From: Arabidopsis thaliana
Taxonomy: Eukaryota; Streptophyta; Magnoliopsida; Brassicales; Brassicaceae
Assembly: GCF_000001735.4 (NCBI RefSeq)
Contig: NC_003076.8
Span: forward strand, 4,898,001-4,962,000
Length of the DNA: 64,000 nucleotides
Reading direction: 5' to 3'
The notes beneath the pieces were generated by a model, which saw only the letters and a list, made by a program, of their open reading frames with translations, was not told where the DNA came from and ran no database searches. This document shows positions 43,466 through 56,350 of the stretch, one piece after another; positions within the stretch are counted from its first letter, which is position 1, and each line of letters starts with the position of its first letter. The translations under genes were made by a program, and so were the position numbers.

Positions 43466-44133
43466 CTATGAAGCTGTCTTCAACTTAGTCGATTGAGCAG
43501 CTGCAGCTTTTGTGTAGATAGGGTGAAGAACATGACCACCTGTTGGATCAACATGAATCCATTTGCGTCCTGTAATCTTGCTTTTCTCGAACCTGACTCG
43601 TCCTTCCTTCAATGCAAACAGAGTATGGTCCTTACCAATCCCCACATAGTCTCCAGGATGAAACCGAGTTCCCCGTTGACGAACTATGATGTTTCCTGGT
43701 ATCACACTCTGCAAAATCACACACACACACAGGCAAACATTATTTTCTTCACACAGACCAAGACTGATTTGATTATCAAAATCTTATCTCGCTTGTTATT
43801 TATTTTCTTACCTCTCCTCCGAATTTCTTAACACCGAGAAACTTGGGATTAGAGTCACGACCGTTCTTTGTAGAACCAGCAGTTTTCTTAGTAGCCCAAC
43901 GCTTGAAGACCAAACTCAAGCCACTTGAAGAACCATCTTTAACATCCCCAAAACAAGAACAACAGCAACAATTACACAAATGAGTTAACTAGTTAAGATC
44001 ATCAAAATATAGATTTTGAAAAGCGCAAATCTATACCGGAAATGCTACTGCCACTATAAGCAGGAACCTCAGTGATCAGTTCCCTCAAACTAACTCTTCT
44101 GCAAATGGATGCTGCTGAGTTTAAGAAATTCAT
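43466..44133 (-). CDS. Organellar (probably mitochondrial) ribosomal protein bL27
   Basis: Large-subunit ribosomal protein of bacterial type L27. Three minus-strand exons: 44037-44133, 43812-43936, 43466-43708, giving 154 residues. Residues 1 to about 46 form a Ser/Arg-rich targeting peptide with almost no acidic residues at its start. The mature part begins with [16 protein letters not shown], the conserved L27 N-terminus that reaches the peptidyl-transferase centre, and continues with [15 protein letters not shown] and GKDHTLFAL. From memory it is AT5G15220, and the chloroplast L27 of Arabidopsis is a different gene, which makes mitochondria the likelier site. The targeting peptide itself does not settle this. 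Confidence 0.9.
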
Positions 44134-47016
44134 TTTTTTCAGGAATCTGCAAGCAACAAAGAGCAATTCAAACATTAATCATTCAAGTAGAATCAAATCA
44201 ATACTATACAAACCATTTCATCAAATCTTCTCGAGCAAATGGAGTTTTTTCATTCACACTCGAAACTCCACCATTGTCACAAACGTATTAACCTATTGAC
44301 CTCAAAACCAATTACATTTCCGATCCGATTCCAACTCTCGAATGATACGGTAATAAGAAAGGAGGATACTTACCGGAAAATTTCGATTTCGATTAATTGC
44401 GAACGATGACAAGCGTGGCCGGAGATGACGACGGCGAGTAAAATGGCGTCGGCGACGGAAGCGCGATTAGGATGGAAGGGCCTAACTCCAAAACCCCTAT
44501 TTGTCAAGTGTGAACTATACACGCCCGGAGGGTCCTCATGTTTTCATTTGTTTACATAACGACCCCTACATTTTCATTTGGATCAAAATTGATATATTAC
44601 TAAAGAGAAATTTGCATAGTCTTTTGTGATTTTTTAGACAGTCAATTTTATTTAATTTTTGAAAATTTTGACACAAAAAAAAGTTGATAGTTCGGTTTTT
44701 GGAAAAGAAACCTAATCTAACCAAACTAGAAAAATGTCTTGTATATAACTTATTAGGTTTGTGCAAGTGTGAACAAGATGACATCATGAATGATGGATGA
44801 TCATTATCTTTTATTTCTTGTAACATTAATAACAAAATGTTATACATTTTCTATACGCATGTGTTTGAAGAACAACTGGACACGATCTACAAGTTTATTT
44901 TGTTAGACAGTAATAATCAATATCCATGTGATGGATCACATGCTTTCAAATCTTTTTATTTGAAATCGCATTTCAATGGTCCTACGGTCCGTGCTTTGCC
45001 GTGCCGTACCCCGACCCTACAAGTTTCTTATACTAACCCCTTGTAATAAATTTTGTGTCACACCAATTATTTTATAAATCTAACTACAAAGATTCCTATA
45101 AATTAGTACCATACAGTTTCAACTAGATTAGGGGAATCAGTAGCTACAAATGTCTTCTACATTAGTAGGTTTGTCTAGCCTGGTTTAGCAAATTCAGACT
45201 TATTATAAATAAAATTAAGTTGTAGTCTCTCATAAACCGAATTTAAAACTTAAACTTAAACAAGACATCATCCTTGGCTTGAATCAAACATAATCTGAAG
45301 ATAATGAAATGATCCAACTGGATTATACACCAACACTCTTATATATAATCTTCACCTTGGAGTTAAGCTTATTCATTGTCATTTCTTACAAGTTATCATG
45401 ATCTTCTTATACATTTGTATATATCCTATACATAATATAATAACGAAGGTAAATCTTGTTTTCCGCCAATTGATCTGGCTAAATATATTTTCTCATTTAC
45501 TTTTTTTTTTTTTTTTGTGACGTCTCATTACATACATATTATTGTTATTTTTGGGTATAAAACAACTTTAATCGTTACTAGAAAAGATAACATTTCTTAT
45601 GAAAACCAAAAAATATCCCAATGTTCCCTCCTTTTCTCCGAGCAGATCGACTCAAAACAATAATTGGGTGAGCATGTGAAACTGGCTAAAACTGCACATG
45701 CCTTCTCTTTTTCTTTTCTTTTTTTCAACCTTTTATTTAGTTTTCTTTTACTTAAAACAACAACTTTATATGATCTGATATTCAAGTTGGGATGTGAATG
45801 CGCATTTATGTTTGGGTGTGCGCATATATACGTTTTTAGTTTGTTGCATATATATGTGTGTGTTTCAAGTTGCTTATTCTTTCGTTAATCGTGATTTTTC
45901 TTTCATTTCCCAACTTGAGATGCTAGTGGTGAGTTACCTGTGTTTTAAGGTTCACAGCACTTTTGTAATATCTCAAATCAGGTGTAACAAAAATGTTGTA
46001 TATATATCTAGAATTCTAGATCGTAACTCTAAAACAGTATTCTTCTGTTAGCTACTAGTATTTCATTTGCCCTCGAATTATAACAGTGGATCTAGATCTG
46101 GTTTTTCTCTGGAAACATATCAGAAGAATTAGAGTAATTAATGAATTTATCTTGACTATCTAAAGAAATTATCTTGACTATATGTTCATGATCCGTCAAC
46201 AAATAATGGTATTTGAATGAATAATAGTATAGTAAGAGTGTGATTATAATTTACAGTTGGGACCGTTGGTCAGATCTAACTCCCGTCTCCTTCTTCAATG
46301 CACCGTCCCACCTTTTTTTGTTCATTGTTAAAATACAATTTCAATTATCTTTTATAAACTCTGATAATATATTTGTGGTTAAAAAAACCCGTTCAATATT
46401 GTCTTCCCACCAAGCAAGCACCCAATTTAAAGCCACAAAATAAACCCTTTTTCATTTTCCTTCTATAAAATCGTAGTTAGATGGATATTGAGTTTTAGTT
46501 TGGCATTTCTTAGTTAAAATATTCACCCTAAAATGAATCTAAAAATGTACAAAATCACAGGAAAATAAAACTAAGCAGAAATGTCCTAAGAAAACTAAAG
46601 TTTTTAAAAAATAATCTTCAAAGAGATACTCCAACTGGTGTTATAAGCAAAACTTGATTTATCAAAAACAGGTTCATAGTATTTTATATTTAGTACTATA
46701 AGCTTTCCTTAAACCATGTGCAAAACCATCTACCGCAGTCTAATTACCAATAGCAAGTAATAAAATGGGACTAACATTGGAGGCATACGTGGAATAATAT
46801 AATTGGAGGAATACAGTAATAATGATATGTGTTGCCACAGGGAATAATTGATACGAGCAAATGTGTGTATATATAGCTTATATGCAACATCATTGGGTCC
46901 TCAACCAAAAACTCCTCTCTCAGTACACTTCTTTTCATACCTCAAGAGACTAAAACTAGTTTGAGGAGATTTAGAGGAGTGTTTGGTTCTTTGGATAACA
47001 ATATCCCAAACTGAAA
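44134..47016. other. Intergenic region between L27 and GASA4
   Basis: Divergent promoters about 2.9 kb apart. L27 leader sequence lies near 44134-44480. The rest is AT-rich. Short frames (44566-44847, 45664-46051) show no protein signal. Confidence 0.55.
46868..46875 (+). promoter_or_regulatory. TATA box of GASA4
   Basis: GTATATATAGC lies about 145 bases before the GASA4 start codon. The sequence between is leader-like. Confidence 0.55.
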
Positions 47017-48025
47017 ATGGCTAAGTCATATGGAGCTATCTTCCTCTTGACCCTCATTGTCCTCTTCATGCTTCAAACCATGGTAACACCTCTATTATTT
47101 TTTTCTTCTTTCAATGTTTGAAAATATTGAAGATAATATATTTGATTGTTTTCCTTATTGACGAACGATATGAGACAAATGTGGGTTCTATTATTGTACT
47201 TTTAGTTGGAATATATTTAATTTAGCCTTTTTAATGAAATTAATTTTACTTGTTTTTCCTCTCTCTTTTTTTCGTTTTTTAGGTTATGGCCTCAAGTGGA
47301 TCTAATGTGAAGTGGAGCCAGGTCAGTTTTATTATTGAATCGACTAGTAATTACCTTTTAAACTATATTTTATACCTATTGTTATCTCGTAACTTAACGA
47401 AAAGTGATTAATTAGTTACCTTTTTTGGTTAATTTTCAGAAACGTTATGGACCAGGAAGCCTGAAACGTACCCGTAAGTTTTTTCTTCACAGCTATTCTT
47501 AAACAATTTTTTTTTAATCTCATAATCGACGAAAAATAAACAATTCAAGAAATCTTTTATTGTGTTATAATAAAAAAAAATAAGCATTTCAGTTGCAGAA
47601 AATAAGTTGAAAGTGAAGTGTTAAGTGGACTGTTTGGTCAGATCCGTAGACTCAAAATATATTAGATATTGACGAAATTGCCCCTTAATATGGTCATACA
47701 GTCAAAGCAACCCACTATCTTGAGACCCACAAAACAGTAAAAAAAAAAGCTAATGAATTTCCACTAGATTCTGTTGTTTTTATTAGTAATAAAAAATTTT
47801 TGAGTGTTAACATTTTGATATTGTTTGTATTTGAAACAACCAGAATGCCCATCGGAATGTGATAGGAGGTGTAAAAAGACACAGTACCACAAGGCTTGCA
47901 TTACGTTCTGCAACAAATGCTGCAGGAAGTGTCTCTGTGTGCCTCCGGGTTACTATGGGAACAAACAAGTTTGCTCCTGCTACAACAACTGGAAAACTCA
48001 AGAGGGTGGACCAAAATGCCCTTGA
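47017..48025 (+). CDS. GASA4: Gibberellin-regulated cysteine-rich peptide GASA4
   Basis: Secreted snakin/GASA peptide linked to gibberellin response, meristem identity and redox control (family knowledge). Four exons: 47017-47082, 47283-47321, 47440-47473, 47844-48025, giving 106 residues. A strong signal peptide spans 1-25. A short basic spacer (KRYGPGSLKR) precedes the C-terminal GASA domain of 60 residues with all twelve conserved cysteines, including the CNKCCRKCLC block. Exons 2 and 3 are tiny (39 and 34 bases) and code only the spacer. Matches AT5G15230. Confidence 0.95.
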
Positions 48026-49761
48026 AAAAATCTCCCTTCGTTCCCTTTTTATAATAAAAATTTTCAACTATAACTAAATTTCCTTTGATCAATGTTTTAT
48101 CTACTTTATTCCTAATGTTGTAATGTTATGTCACTCCTTTTCGGATTTTGTTCTAAATCCTAAAAAAAATGAGAGTGGCCCTATGAATGATATTTTTCAT
48201 GAATACTTGTGTTTCTAAAGATATTTTCCCATTCATCCACCAAAAAAAAAGATATTTTCCATTTCGAAAATAGTAATACTATAAAGGGTAAGGCAAACCA
48301 AATAATACAATTTAAAAAATTCCTGCGAAAGAAGTATGCATATGTAGAAAAGAGTGACATTGGGTCTCTCGGCCCAGTACTAAAAAGCCCATTATTGATT
48401 TTTCCAAGCTTTTTACAAAATCACGTGTTCTAACGCGATTGCTTTTTGCCGCAATCTTCTTTTATACAAGACTTGGGCTTTGGGCAGTTGGAAATAAATA
48501 ACGACAACGATATTTTACAATCGGTGCAATGATATGAACCACAAACTTATAAACGTTTTACCCGTTCATTACCCTACGTATCAATAAATACTCTTAATAA
48601 TGCCTTATATATTGACATTAATCGACAAGAAATATGAGGTTTGGAGTACAACTATAGTTATTAGCATTAACAACAAAGCTCAATTTAGCTCTCTTTGTTA
48701 GACATCTCACATGCATTTTGAATGGTGATCTTGAAGAAGATACTTTTTTTTTTTATCAACATGTGCATGCTATTTTTTCACAAGCACAACATGGGGAAAT
48801 GGCCGGCAATGAGTATTCTTCTTTTCTAAAGAACTCATTTTGTAACCTATAAAAGTTTTTGGTTTCGATTTCTGAATGAAAACATATTGGATAACTGTAA
48901 AAAATTTGCAGTATGGTTTTAATAGTAACGAAAATATATAGATATATATGTCGATATTTTCATTATTGTTAGAACTACTCGGCACCTTGTAGAACATAAC
49001 TGTAAACTAGCGTCAAGATATTGATTTACGTCAGATCAAGGCTATTCATACTTATCTACTCTTTAGGTCTGGGGATTCACTTGTCAACTATTTTTAACAA
49101 ACGACAACAAAAAAATATGTGACGATTTTTCAAGTGCTCCAGTCTCGTCCAACAGATTATTGACATGATATACTACTTTGGACCATGTATTTTTATGAAA
49201 ATTTGATCCCTCTTCAGTCTTCACCGAAAGAGGATTTGGTACTTGCATTCTCTCTATCACCTAAGTTAAACGCCCTAACATTAAAGTGGAAAACTTCGTG
49301 GAGTTTTATTTTCTCTCTTCCTACCAATTTTCTTATACAACTAACATTAAATTCTAGAACCACACAAATCGCAAATTATGGTAGATTTGTGTGTAAGTGG
49401 TTATAATTTTTTTCTATATAAAGAGTTGCACTTAAATTTCAATTAGTTTCTAAAAACCCCATCCACGAATATTTAATTGGTCAATAAACATTAAATAGAA
49501 TTCCACTGCCACGCTAATATCGTGTAGATATCATATGTGCATGGATACTGCATAAAAATCAGCTCTAATAATTGATGTAATTTAAAAACATTGACCCTAG
49601 TAAATGTATTAACACTATATATATTGCCTTTTGAGGGTTTCTTTATTGTTTACTTCCAAGTTCCAACTTCTCTCTATCTATTTCCTTCGTCTCTCGATCT
49701 CTCCGTCTCTCTCTCTTTGTCTCTTCGATATCCAAAGAGCAGAGTCAAAGACTAAACAAGT
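48026..49761. other. Intergenic region between GASA4 and the amino acid transporter
   Basis: Holds GASA4 3' sequence and the transporter promoter. A patch at 48350-48495 has several GGCCC/GGGC cores (site II-like) without an obvious gene. AAAGATATTTTCC is repeated at about 48218 and 48250. Confidence 0.5.
49668..49726 (+). promoter_or_regulatory. CT-rich leader of the amino acid transporter gene
   Basis: A long TCTCT-rich stretch between a TATA-like ACTATATATATTG (about 49614-49626) and the start codon at 49762. Such pyrimidine tracts are common in plant 5' leaders. Confidence 0.5.
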
Positions 49762-52211
49762 ATGAGCGAGGACAAAGATTACATGTCGGAGCCATTTATC
49801 GTTAAGAAGATTGATGATGAAGAATCATTGCTTGATGATTATAATCCACAGGGCAATACTTCTTTCTCCAAGACTTGTTTCCATGGCATTAACGCCTTAT
49901 CAGGTTTAATTTCCTCTTCTTCTTCTTTTTTTTTTTTTCTATTTTCATTTTCGTGATTGATTTTTTCTTTTTGATTTATTCACCACTTCTTCTTATCTCC
50001 AAACTCCATAACTCACGGGGAAAGATCCAACTCTTAGCATGTCCACATATATGGATAGGATATATCTTAATTTTCAAAATAATCTAGAAAAAACTATAAT
50101 TAGCTTTATTGTACTTAATTTCTATAGATGCATGTTTTTAACTCAAGCTTTTGACTTTATCTTGTATCATCTAGATTGGTGTGTATTTCAATCCTACATT
50201 TTGTTTCTTTACCTCCTAGTCTTGCCTCAGTTTTTTTAGTTATTTAATTTTTCTGTTGATAATTTATCATAACCAAGTTAAAACCAGTTCTACTTAGACT
50301 GAATTGTGTTTTTCTTCGTCTAGATTCAGTTTCATAGTCTTTGATAAACAATAGTGCTAAATAACCAAATCATTTTTGTTCTGACTATTAAAGGTTAGGA
50401 TGGTTCCGTTTAACTGAATTTAACACTATAGTATTAACAATTCGGCAAAGTTTTCAATGACTATTGCTATTATTTATTCGCTAAATGTGGTAATGGCCTA
50501 ATAATGGGTTTATCAAACTGGCCGCTATCGTTGTACTTAATTGTTTATATACCAAACTAGATACTTAGTTTATACTAAAAAAACTAATTATATACTGGAA
50601 ACACGTCTGACCAAACTAGACCAAACTAGACCATATACGAACAAAAAACAGTCCATATAATTAAATAGAAAGAAACCAGCAATTCCAATTATCTTTCAGA
50701 TATAAATACAACGTGTCACTGAACAAAACCTTAACACATTAACAACACGTCTTCCCTTTTCAATTTGTGTTCTTCTTCTTCTACAAGACTACAAACCACT
50801 TTGATAAAATCAAATCATATTATCTTATTGGTAACGAGACCACGAATATTTCTTTGCGTTTGTGTTTTCAATTAAAAACTGCGTTTGCGTTTTCATATAT
50901 ACAAAAAGAACGTTTGTAAATAGTTAACACAAAAAACGTTAATTAGCATATGCGTTAGGCTTGGACATTCTTCTGATCAACTCTTTTTTTTTTAGGTGTG
51001 GGTATATTATCGGTCCCTTATGCCTTAGCATCCGGAGGATGGCTAAGTTTGATCATACTTTTCACCGTAGCGATCACAACTTTCTACTGTGCCATTCTCA
51101 TTAAGAGATGTATGGAAATGGATCCACTTCTTAGATCATACCCGGACATTGGCTACAAAGCCTTTGGAAACACAGGACGTGTTATCGTCTCCATCTTCAT
51201 GAACCTCGAGCTTTACCTAGTTGCAACTAGTTTCTTGATCCTAGAAGGTGACAACCTTAACAAACTCTTCTCAAACGTTGGACTCAACTTCATGGGGCTT
51301 GAATTCCAAGGCAAGCAAATGTTCATCATCATGGTGGCTCTCATTATTCTTCCTTCGGTTTGGTTAGACAATATGAGGATTCTTTCTTATGTTTCCGCGA
51401 GTGGTGTCTTTGCTTCCGGGGTTATTCTTGCTTCTATCTTTTCGGTTGGAGCTTTTGAAGGCGTAGGGTTCAAGAACAATGACTCAGAGGTCTTTCGACT
51501 TAATGGAGTCGCTACTTCGGTGAGCTTATACGCGTTTTGTTATTGCGCTCATCCAGTTTTCCCAACTCTATACACTTCCATGAAGAACAAACGCCAATTC
51601 TCAAACGTAAGTTTTTTACATAACGGATCATTAGGTTATTCTTGACCAAAACTCACACTAATAATTTTGCATATTTTTTTTAACATTTTCAGGTTATGAT
51701 TATATGTTTCACAATATGCACCTTCATATATGCATCAGTGGCGGTATTGGGTTACTTAATGTATGGATCAGATGTTGAATCACAGATCACTTTGAATCTT
51801 CCTACTGATAAGCTTAGTTCAAAAGTGGCGATATGGACTACATTGGTCAACCCAATAGCTAAGTTTGCTCTCATGGTTACACCTATTATTGACGCAATGA
51901 GAAGCCGGTTTTCTCGAGTTTTGCCTAATAAAAGAGCTTCTGGATTTTTGCTAAGTACAATACTAGTTACTAGCAATGTGATTGTGGCATTGCTTCTTCC
52001 GTTTTTTGGTGATCTTATGAGTCTTGTGGGAGCATTCTTGAGCGCATCCGCATCGGTTATATTGCCATGTTTATGTTACTTAAAGATCTCTGGGAAATAT
52101 CAAAGACTCGGATTCGAAACATTGGTGCTCATCGGAATCACTCTAACCGGTATCGTGGTTGTGATAACCGGAACTTACCAAGCGGTCAAGGACATTTTTG
52201 GTCGATTTTGA
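49762..52211 (+). CDS. Amino acid transporter, AAAP/AVT1 (vacuolar) family
   Basis: Proton-coupled amino acid carrier of the AAAP superfamily, resembling the AVT1 group that exchanges neutral amino acids across the vacuolar membrane. Three exons: 49762-49903, 50996-51606, 51693-52211, giving 423 residues. A short acidic cytosolic N-terminus (about 1-33, with EPFIVKK and EESLLDD) leads into the conserved first helix GINALSGVGILSVPYALASGGW, then about ten more hydrophobic segments. The family signature lies in the first helix. The first intron (1,092 bases) splits that helix right after a Gly codon's first base. I recognise it as AT5G15240 but not its exact AVT letter, so no symbol is given. 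It ends about 200 bases from FTSH6 in convergent orientation. Confidence 0.9.
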
Positions 52212-52410
52212 AATCCCAATAGGTGAAGTTTAGCTTATAGAGTATTTGTTTAGGAAGATATTTGTACTACCAACAGTCCAATACCATAATTTGTTTTATT
52301 TGATTTTTTGTGACTTTCGTTAACGAAGTTTTTTTGAGTTATGTAATAATTTGGAATGAGAAAAATGTGAATACGTTAAATGAAGACATGAGTTGATCTA
52401 GGTGTCTGTA

Positions 52411-54777
52411 TTAGACACTAATCAAGTCATTGATTCGAATTCTTACATCGCCATCGGTATTTAACGGTTGATCAGTATACTCAGACAGAATTGCTCGAAA
52501 CTCGTCTCCCGTTAAGGTTTCTTTCTCCAACAAAACATCAACAAGCTTGTCTATAGCTTCTCTATTATTCCTCACGTGCTTTTTCGCAACCTCGTAAGCG
52601 TCACCGATTATTTTCTTCACGCAAGAATCAATATCCTCCGCAAGTTTCTCGGACATTGAGTTCCTCGCTAGCATCCGTAGAACCACATCGTTTTGCTTAA
52701 CCGCTGGGTCGGTTAGTGCCCATGGACCGATTTCCGACATACCAAACATCGTCACCATCTGAACCATAAGAATAATTAGAAAATCCACCGTTTTTTTCCG
52801 GTTTATGAAAATTTTGTTTCAATTACTGTACCTGTCTTGCTATCTCAGTGACTTGCTGGAGATCACCGGCAGCGCCGGTGGTTATCTCCGGTTCTCCAAA
52901 AATTACATCTTCGGCGGCTCTGCCTCCGAGTCCTCCGACGATTCTAGCGAACAATTGCTGTTTAGACACCAATGTCGGATCTTCTCCCGGTAAGAACCAC
53001 GTGAGACCACGTGCTTGACCTCTAGGAACCAACGTAACTTTCTGAACCGGATCATGACCCTCCGTCAAAGTCCTAAACCGAAGCAGAAACGGTTCAATTC
53101 GACTTAAATTGACCAAACCGGAGACATGAAATATAAGTAATTGAAATTGAACCGGACTTACGCACAAATTGCATGTCCTACTTCATGGTACGCTACAATC
53201 GCTTTACTTTTACCGTCGATCATCTTTGTCCCTTCCATTCCGGCGACTATCCGATCGATAGAGTCGTCGATCTCTGTAAGGGTAATCTTGTCTTTTCCTC
53301 TTCTTCCGGCGAGAATCGCTGCTTCGTTCATAAGATTGGCCAAGTCAGCTCCACTAAAACCTGGAGTTCTCATGGCAATTACGCTCAAAGATACATCTTT
53401 GTCGAGTTTCTTGCTTCTGCTGTGAACTTTTAATATCTCCTCTCTTCCTCTTATATCCGGTAAACCAACAGAAACCTGTTTAAAACATGTTGACATTATA
53501 CCAAACCTGTTCGATTTATTCGGTTTAAGGATTAACCAACATACCTGCCTATCGAATCTTCCTGGTCGGAGCAAAGCAGAGTCTAGAATCTCTGGCCGGT
53601 TCGTTGCAGCGATCACAATTACTCCGGTATTCCCCGCAAACCCATCCATTTCGGTTAATATCTGGTTTAGCGTCTGCTCACGTTCGTCGTTTCCTCCTCC
53701 TATACCGGTTCCTCTCATTCTCCCAACAGCATCAATCTCATCAATGAACACTATACAAGGTGAATTAGCCTTTGCCTTGTTAAACAAGTCTCTAGCTCTA
53801 GATGCTCCTACACCAACAAACATCTCTATGAACTCCGAACCAGACAATGAAAAAAAAGGAACACCGGCTTCTCCGGCTATAGCCTTGGCCAAGAGTGTCT
53901 TTCCGGTTCCTGGCGGTCCGGTCAACAAGACGCCTTTTGGGATTTTAGCCCCCAAAGCTGAGAATTTCTCTGGGGTTTTCAAAAATTCAACGATCTCTTC
54001 AAAGTCTTGCTTGGCTTCGTCTACTCCTGCTACATCCTCGAACGTTATCCCTGTGTTAGGCTCCATCTGAAACTTAGCTTTGCTTCTGTTACAAGAAAAC
54101 ATACTTGTAAAACTCAATCTTGGGTTGATATATATTCAAAATTGATCCTTTTACCTTCCAAGACCAAAAGGCAAGTTAGGTCCAGCAGGGTTTCTTCTTG
54201 AAGAAGATGTTAAAAGCAGAGAGACAAGCAAGATCAAAGGAAACCCTAAATTCCCCAAGAAGTTGAGCAAGAAAGCTCCCCAGTTCACATTCATGGGATG
54301 AGCAGCGAAATCGACGTTCTTCTCCTTCATCTCCCTCACCAGATCGACTGGTAAACCGGGAAGGTTAACCCTAACCCTCTGGATCTTTCCTACTACTGGA
54401 TTAGAGATCTCTACGATCGCAACCGTTCCGTTCTCGATCAAGTCAACTTTCTTCACTTCATTCTCTTTCAGATGCTGCAGGAATCTCGAATACGACATTC
54501 TATTGGAAGTGGCTTCGATGGGAGCTTCTGGTTCAGCTTTTGCGGGGTGAGCAAGAACAGTTCCTAGCGCTGACGTAAATCCCAAGGCAGTCGTCAAACT
54601 CAGTAAATTTCTCTTAGTGAATTTGTGGTGTAAAATTTGGGTTTTGAGACTAGGTTTATGTGTGTGACTGGATTTGGATAAAGAAGCCGGTTTTTGAAAT
54701 TGTTGAGACTTCTTACTACAGGTTGGGATGTTGGAGAGAGGGAAAGACAAAGCTGATGATGATGATGCCATTTTCAT
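52411..54777 (-). CDS. FTSH6: Chloroplast FtsH-type ATP-dependent zinc metalloprotease
   Basis: Thylakoid AAA protease; FTSH6 is linked to light-harvesting protein turnover and heat-stress memory. Five minus-strand exons: 54155-54777, 53545-54085, 53162-53475, 52832-53072, 52411-52758, giving 688 residues with the ATG at 54777 (a second ATG at 54771 is possible). A chloroplast transit peptide and an Ala-rich thylakoid-type signal precede a membrane segment near residues 175-195. Walker A GPPGTGKT is at 264-271 and Walker B ends in Asp323-Glu324. The second-region arginines are in [10 protein letters not shown]. The zinc motif HEVGH is at 485-489, and Asp563 is the likely third ligand. All catalytic parts are intact. 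Intron 2 (69 bases) is stop-free in frame. Matches AT5G15250. Confidence 0.95.
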
Positions 54778-55645
54778 CAAAGTTAAGATATTTGTTCTTC
54801 TTCGAGATTATGCGTCAAATGCTATTAATTTCTTAGAATAAGTTTTGGTCTTTTAATGTTTTATTCGATGGGTGTGTACAAGATTGTTTTATAAACCAAA
54901 AAGATGATGATGAGTCATGACTAAAACAAAGAGGATGTTTCTAGTTTCTTTTGTCTTCTCTGGAATATATAACTGTCTTCTTGAATGATCCAGAGATTGT
55001 ACTGTACTACTGTAGAACAAAAAAATCTATAACATAAACACATAGTCCATGAAAAAATCTCAACCTTCGAATTTCTACACTCTCCTTTTTCAGATTACTT
55101 TTTCAACTTAAATTTAACCATACACTTGGAAGCTAAAATGACATATAGAGTTTCATAATAATCTCTGAGGCCCCATTGCTCCTTAGACTCGAGCCAAGTC
55201 CATGGAAAAGACTGCCTACAAGGGTTACTATGTAATTGGTTATCGGTCCTCACTAGACATAACAATTCTAACATTTATGATAAAACTGCCAACCAGGTCA
55301 TAAACCAGAAACACATAAACGCCAGAATCCAGAGCATATACAAGGGTTTGGATCACTACCATAAGACCATGAGAGCCAGAAAACAGAATCAAGAAATCAA
55401 AGAACACATTCAAAAACTTAAAAAACAAAATCATTTATTCTTCACTGTTAACCATTTTCTGTTGCAATATCCTTGTAAAGCTTTTATTTAAACACATGGA
55501 GATTTAACATAGTATTAGTTTCTGTAAGAAGTTCTTCTGAAAATAACTAAACCCAAAAGAAAAAAAGGTTGTTTATAAACTAATCAAAGTAATCATCATC
55601 ATCATCATAATAACCTTTACCTCAAAAAGATTGAACCTTTATACT
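54778..55645. other. Intergenic region between FTSH6 and the L34e-like gene
   Basis: FTSH6 promoter and leader on the left, 3' sequence of the next minus-strand gene on the right. A 64-codon frame (55240-55434) is not supported. Confidence 0.55.
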
Positions 55646-56350
55646 TCATTTCTTAACCTTCCTTTGCTGCAGTTGCTGCTTCTTAGGTCCAGGAACCTCT
55701 AATCTCCCAACCGAACACCCACATTTAGCCCGAAAAACAAGCACGGCTCGCCCATTAGGTGGAGCCATCTTCTTCAACTCCGCCTCTAACTCACGGTGAT
55801 GATCACGAGGCAACTCAAACAAACCCTTCTTACTAACACTCTTGCCACTATTAGAGCTCTTAACACAATCCTCAGTCTCTAACTGAATATCAAACTCAGC
55901 ATTAGCTTTCCTAAGCCCTTTACAGTTCGGTTTCCCACATCGATGACGACTACACAGTAGTATAACAATCATCCAAGCAGATAACGCAGTACACGAGATA
56001 CTCAAAGCTATTAAACCGTAGACAATTGGATCAGGGTTACGCAAAATCTCTTCTTTCACTAAACAAGAGAGCTCAGAGAAGATTTCAACAGATTTGATAG
56101 TGATGAATTTGATGTAAGGGAAGATTAAAAACCCGGAGGATGTGATCACAGCGATTAAGATCACAACATCGATAGCAGCTGATCTAGATCCGTCACAGCA
56201 AACAGAGAAATTTGAAGAACAGCTTGACGATGATGACTTTCTGTTGCTGCTGCTGGTTCTTGATTGTTTTGAATGATGATGAAAATCTGGTGAGTGAGCC
56301 ATGATTGGAGATTGGTCTACGAGGGAGATTGAGTTCTGGAAATATACCAT
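55646..56350 (-). CDS. Two-TM protein of the plant 'L34e superfamily' type
   Basis: Single coding exon of 234 residues from the ATG at 56350; an in-frame ATG at 56302 (MAHSPDFHHH, residue 17) is a plausible alternative. After a Ser/His-rich N-terminus and a CCDGSRS motif, hydrophobic segments span about 59-80 and 109-133. A cysteine cluster follows (C133, C138, C143 in CSRHRCGKPNCKGL) and another CGC near 210-212. The C-terminus is basic and Gln/Lys-rich. It matches, from memory, AT5G15260, whose 'ribosomal protein L34e' label rests on weak similarity; two membrane segments argue against a ribosomal role. Possible 5' UTR intron on the minus strand between about 56512 and 56409. Function unknown. 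Confidence 0.82.
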   Translation of the reverse strand: MVYFQNSISLVDQSPIMAHSPDFHHHSKQSRTSSSNRKSSSSSCSSNFSVCCDGSRSAAIDVVILIAVITSSGFLIFPYIKFITIKSVEIFSELSCLVKEEILRNPDPIVYGLIALSISCTALSAWMIVILLCSRHRCGKPNCKGLRKANAEFDIQLETEDCVKSSNSGKSVSKKGLFELPRDHHRELEAELKKMAPPNGRAVLVFRAKCGCSVGRLEVPGPKKQQLQQRKVKK

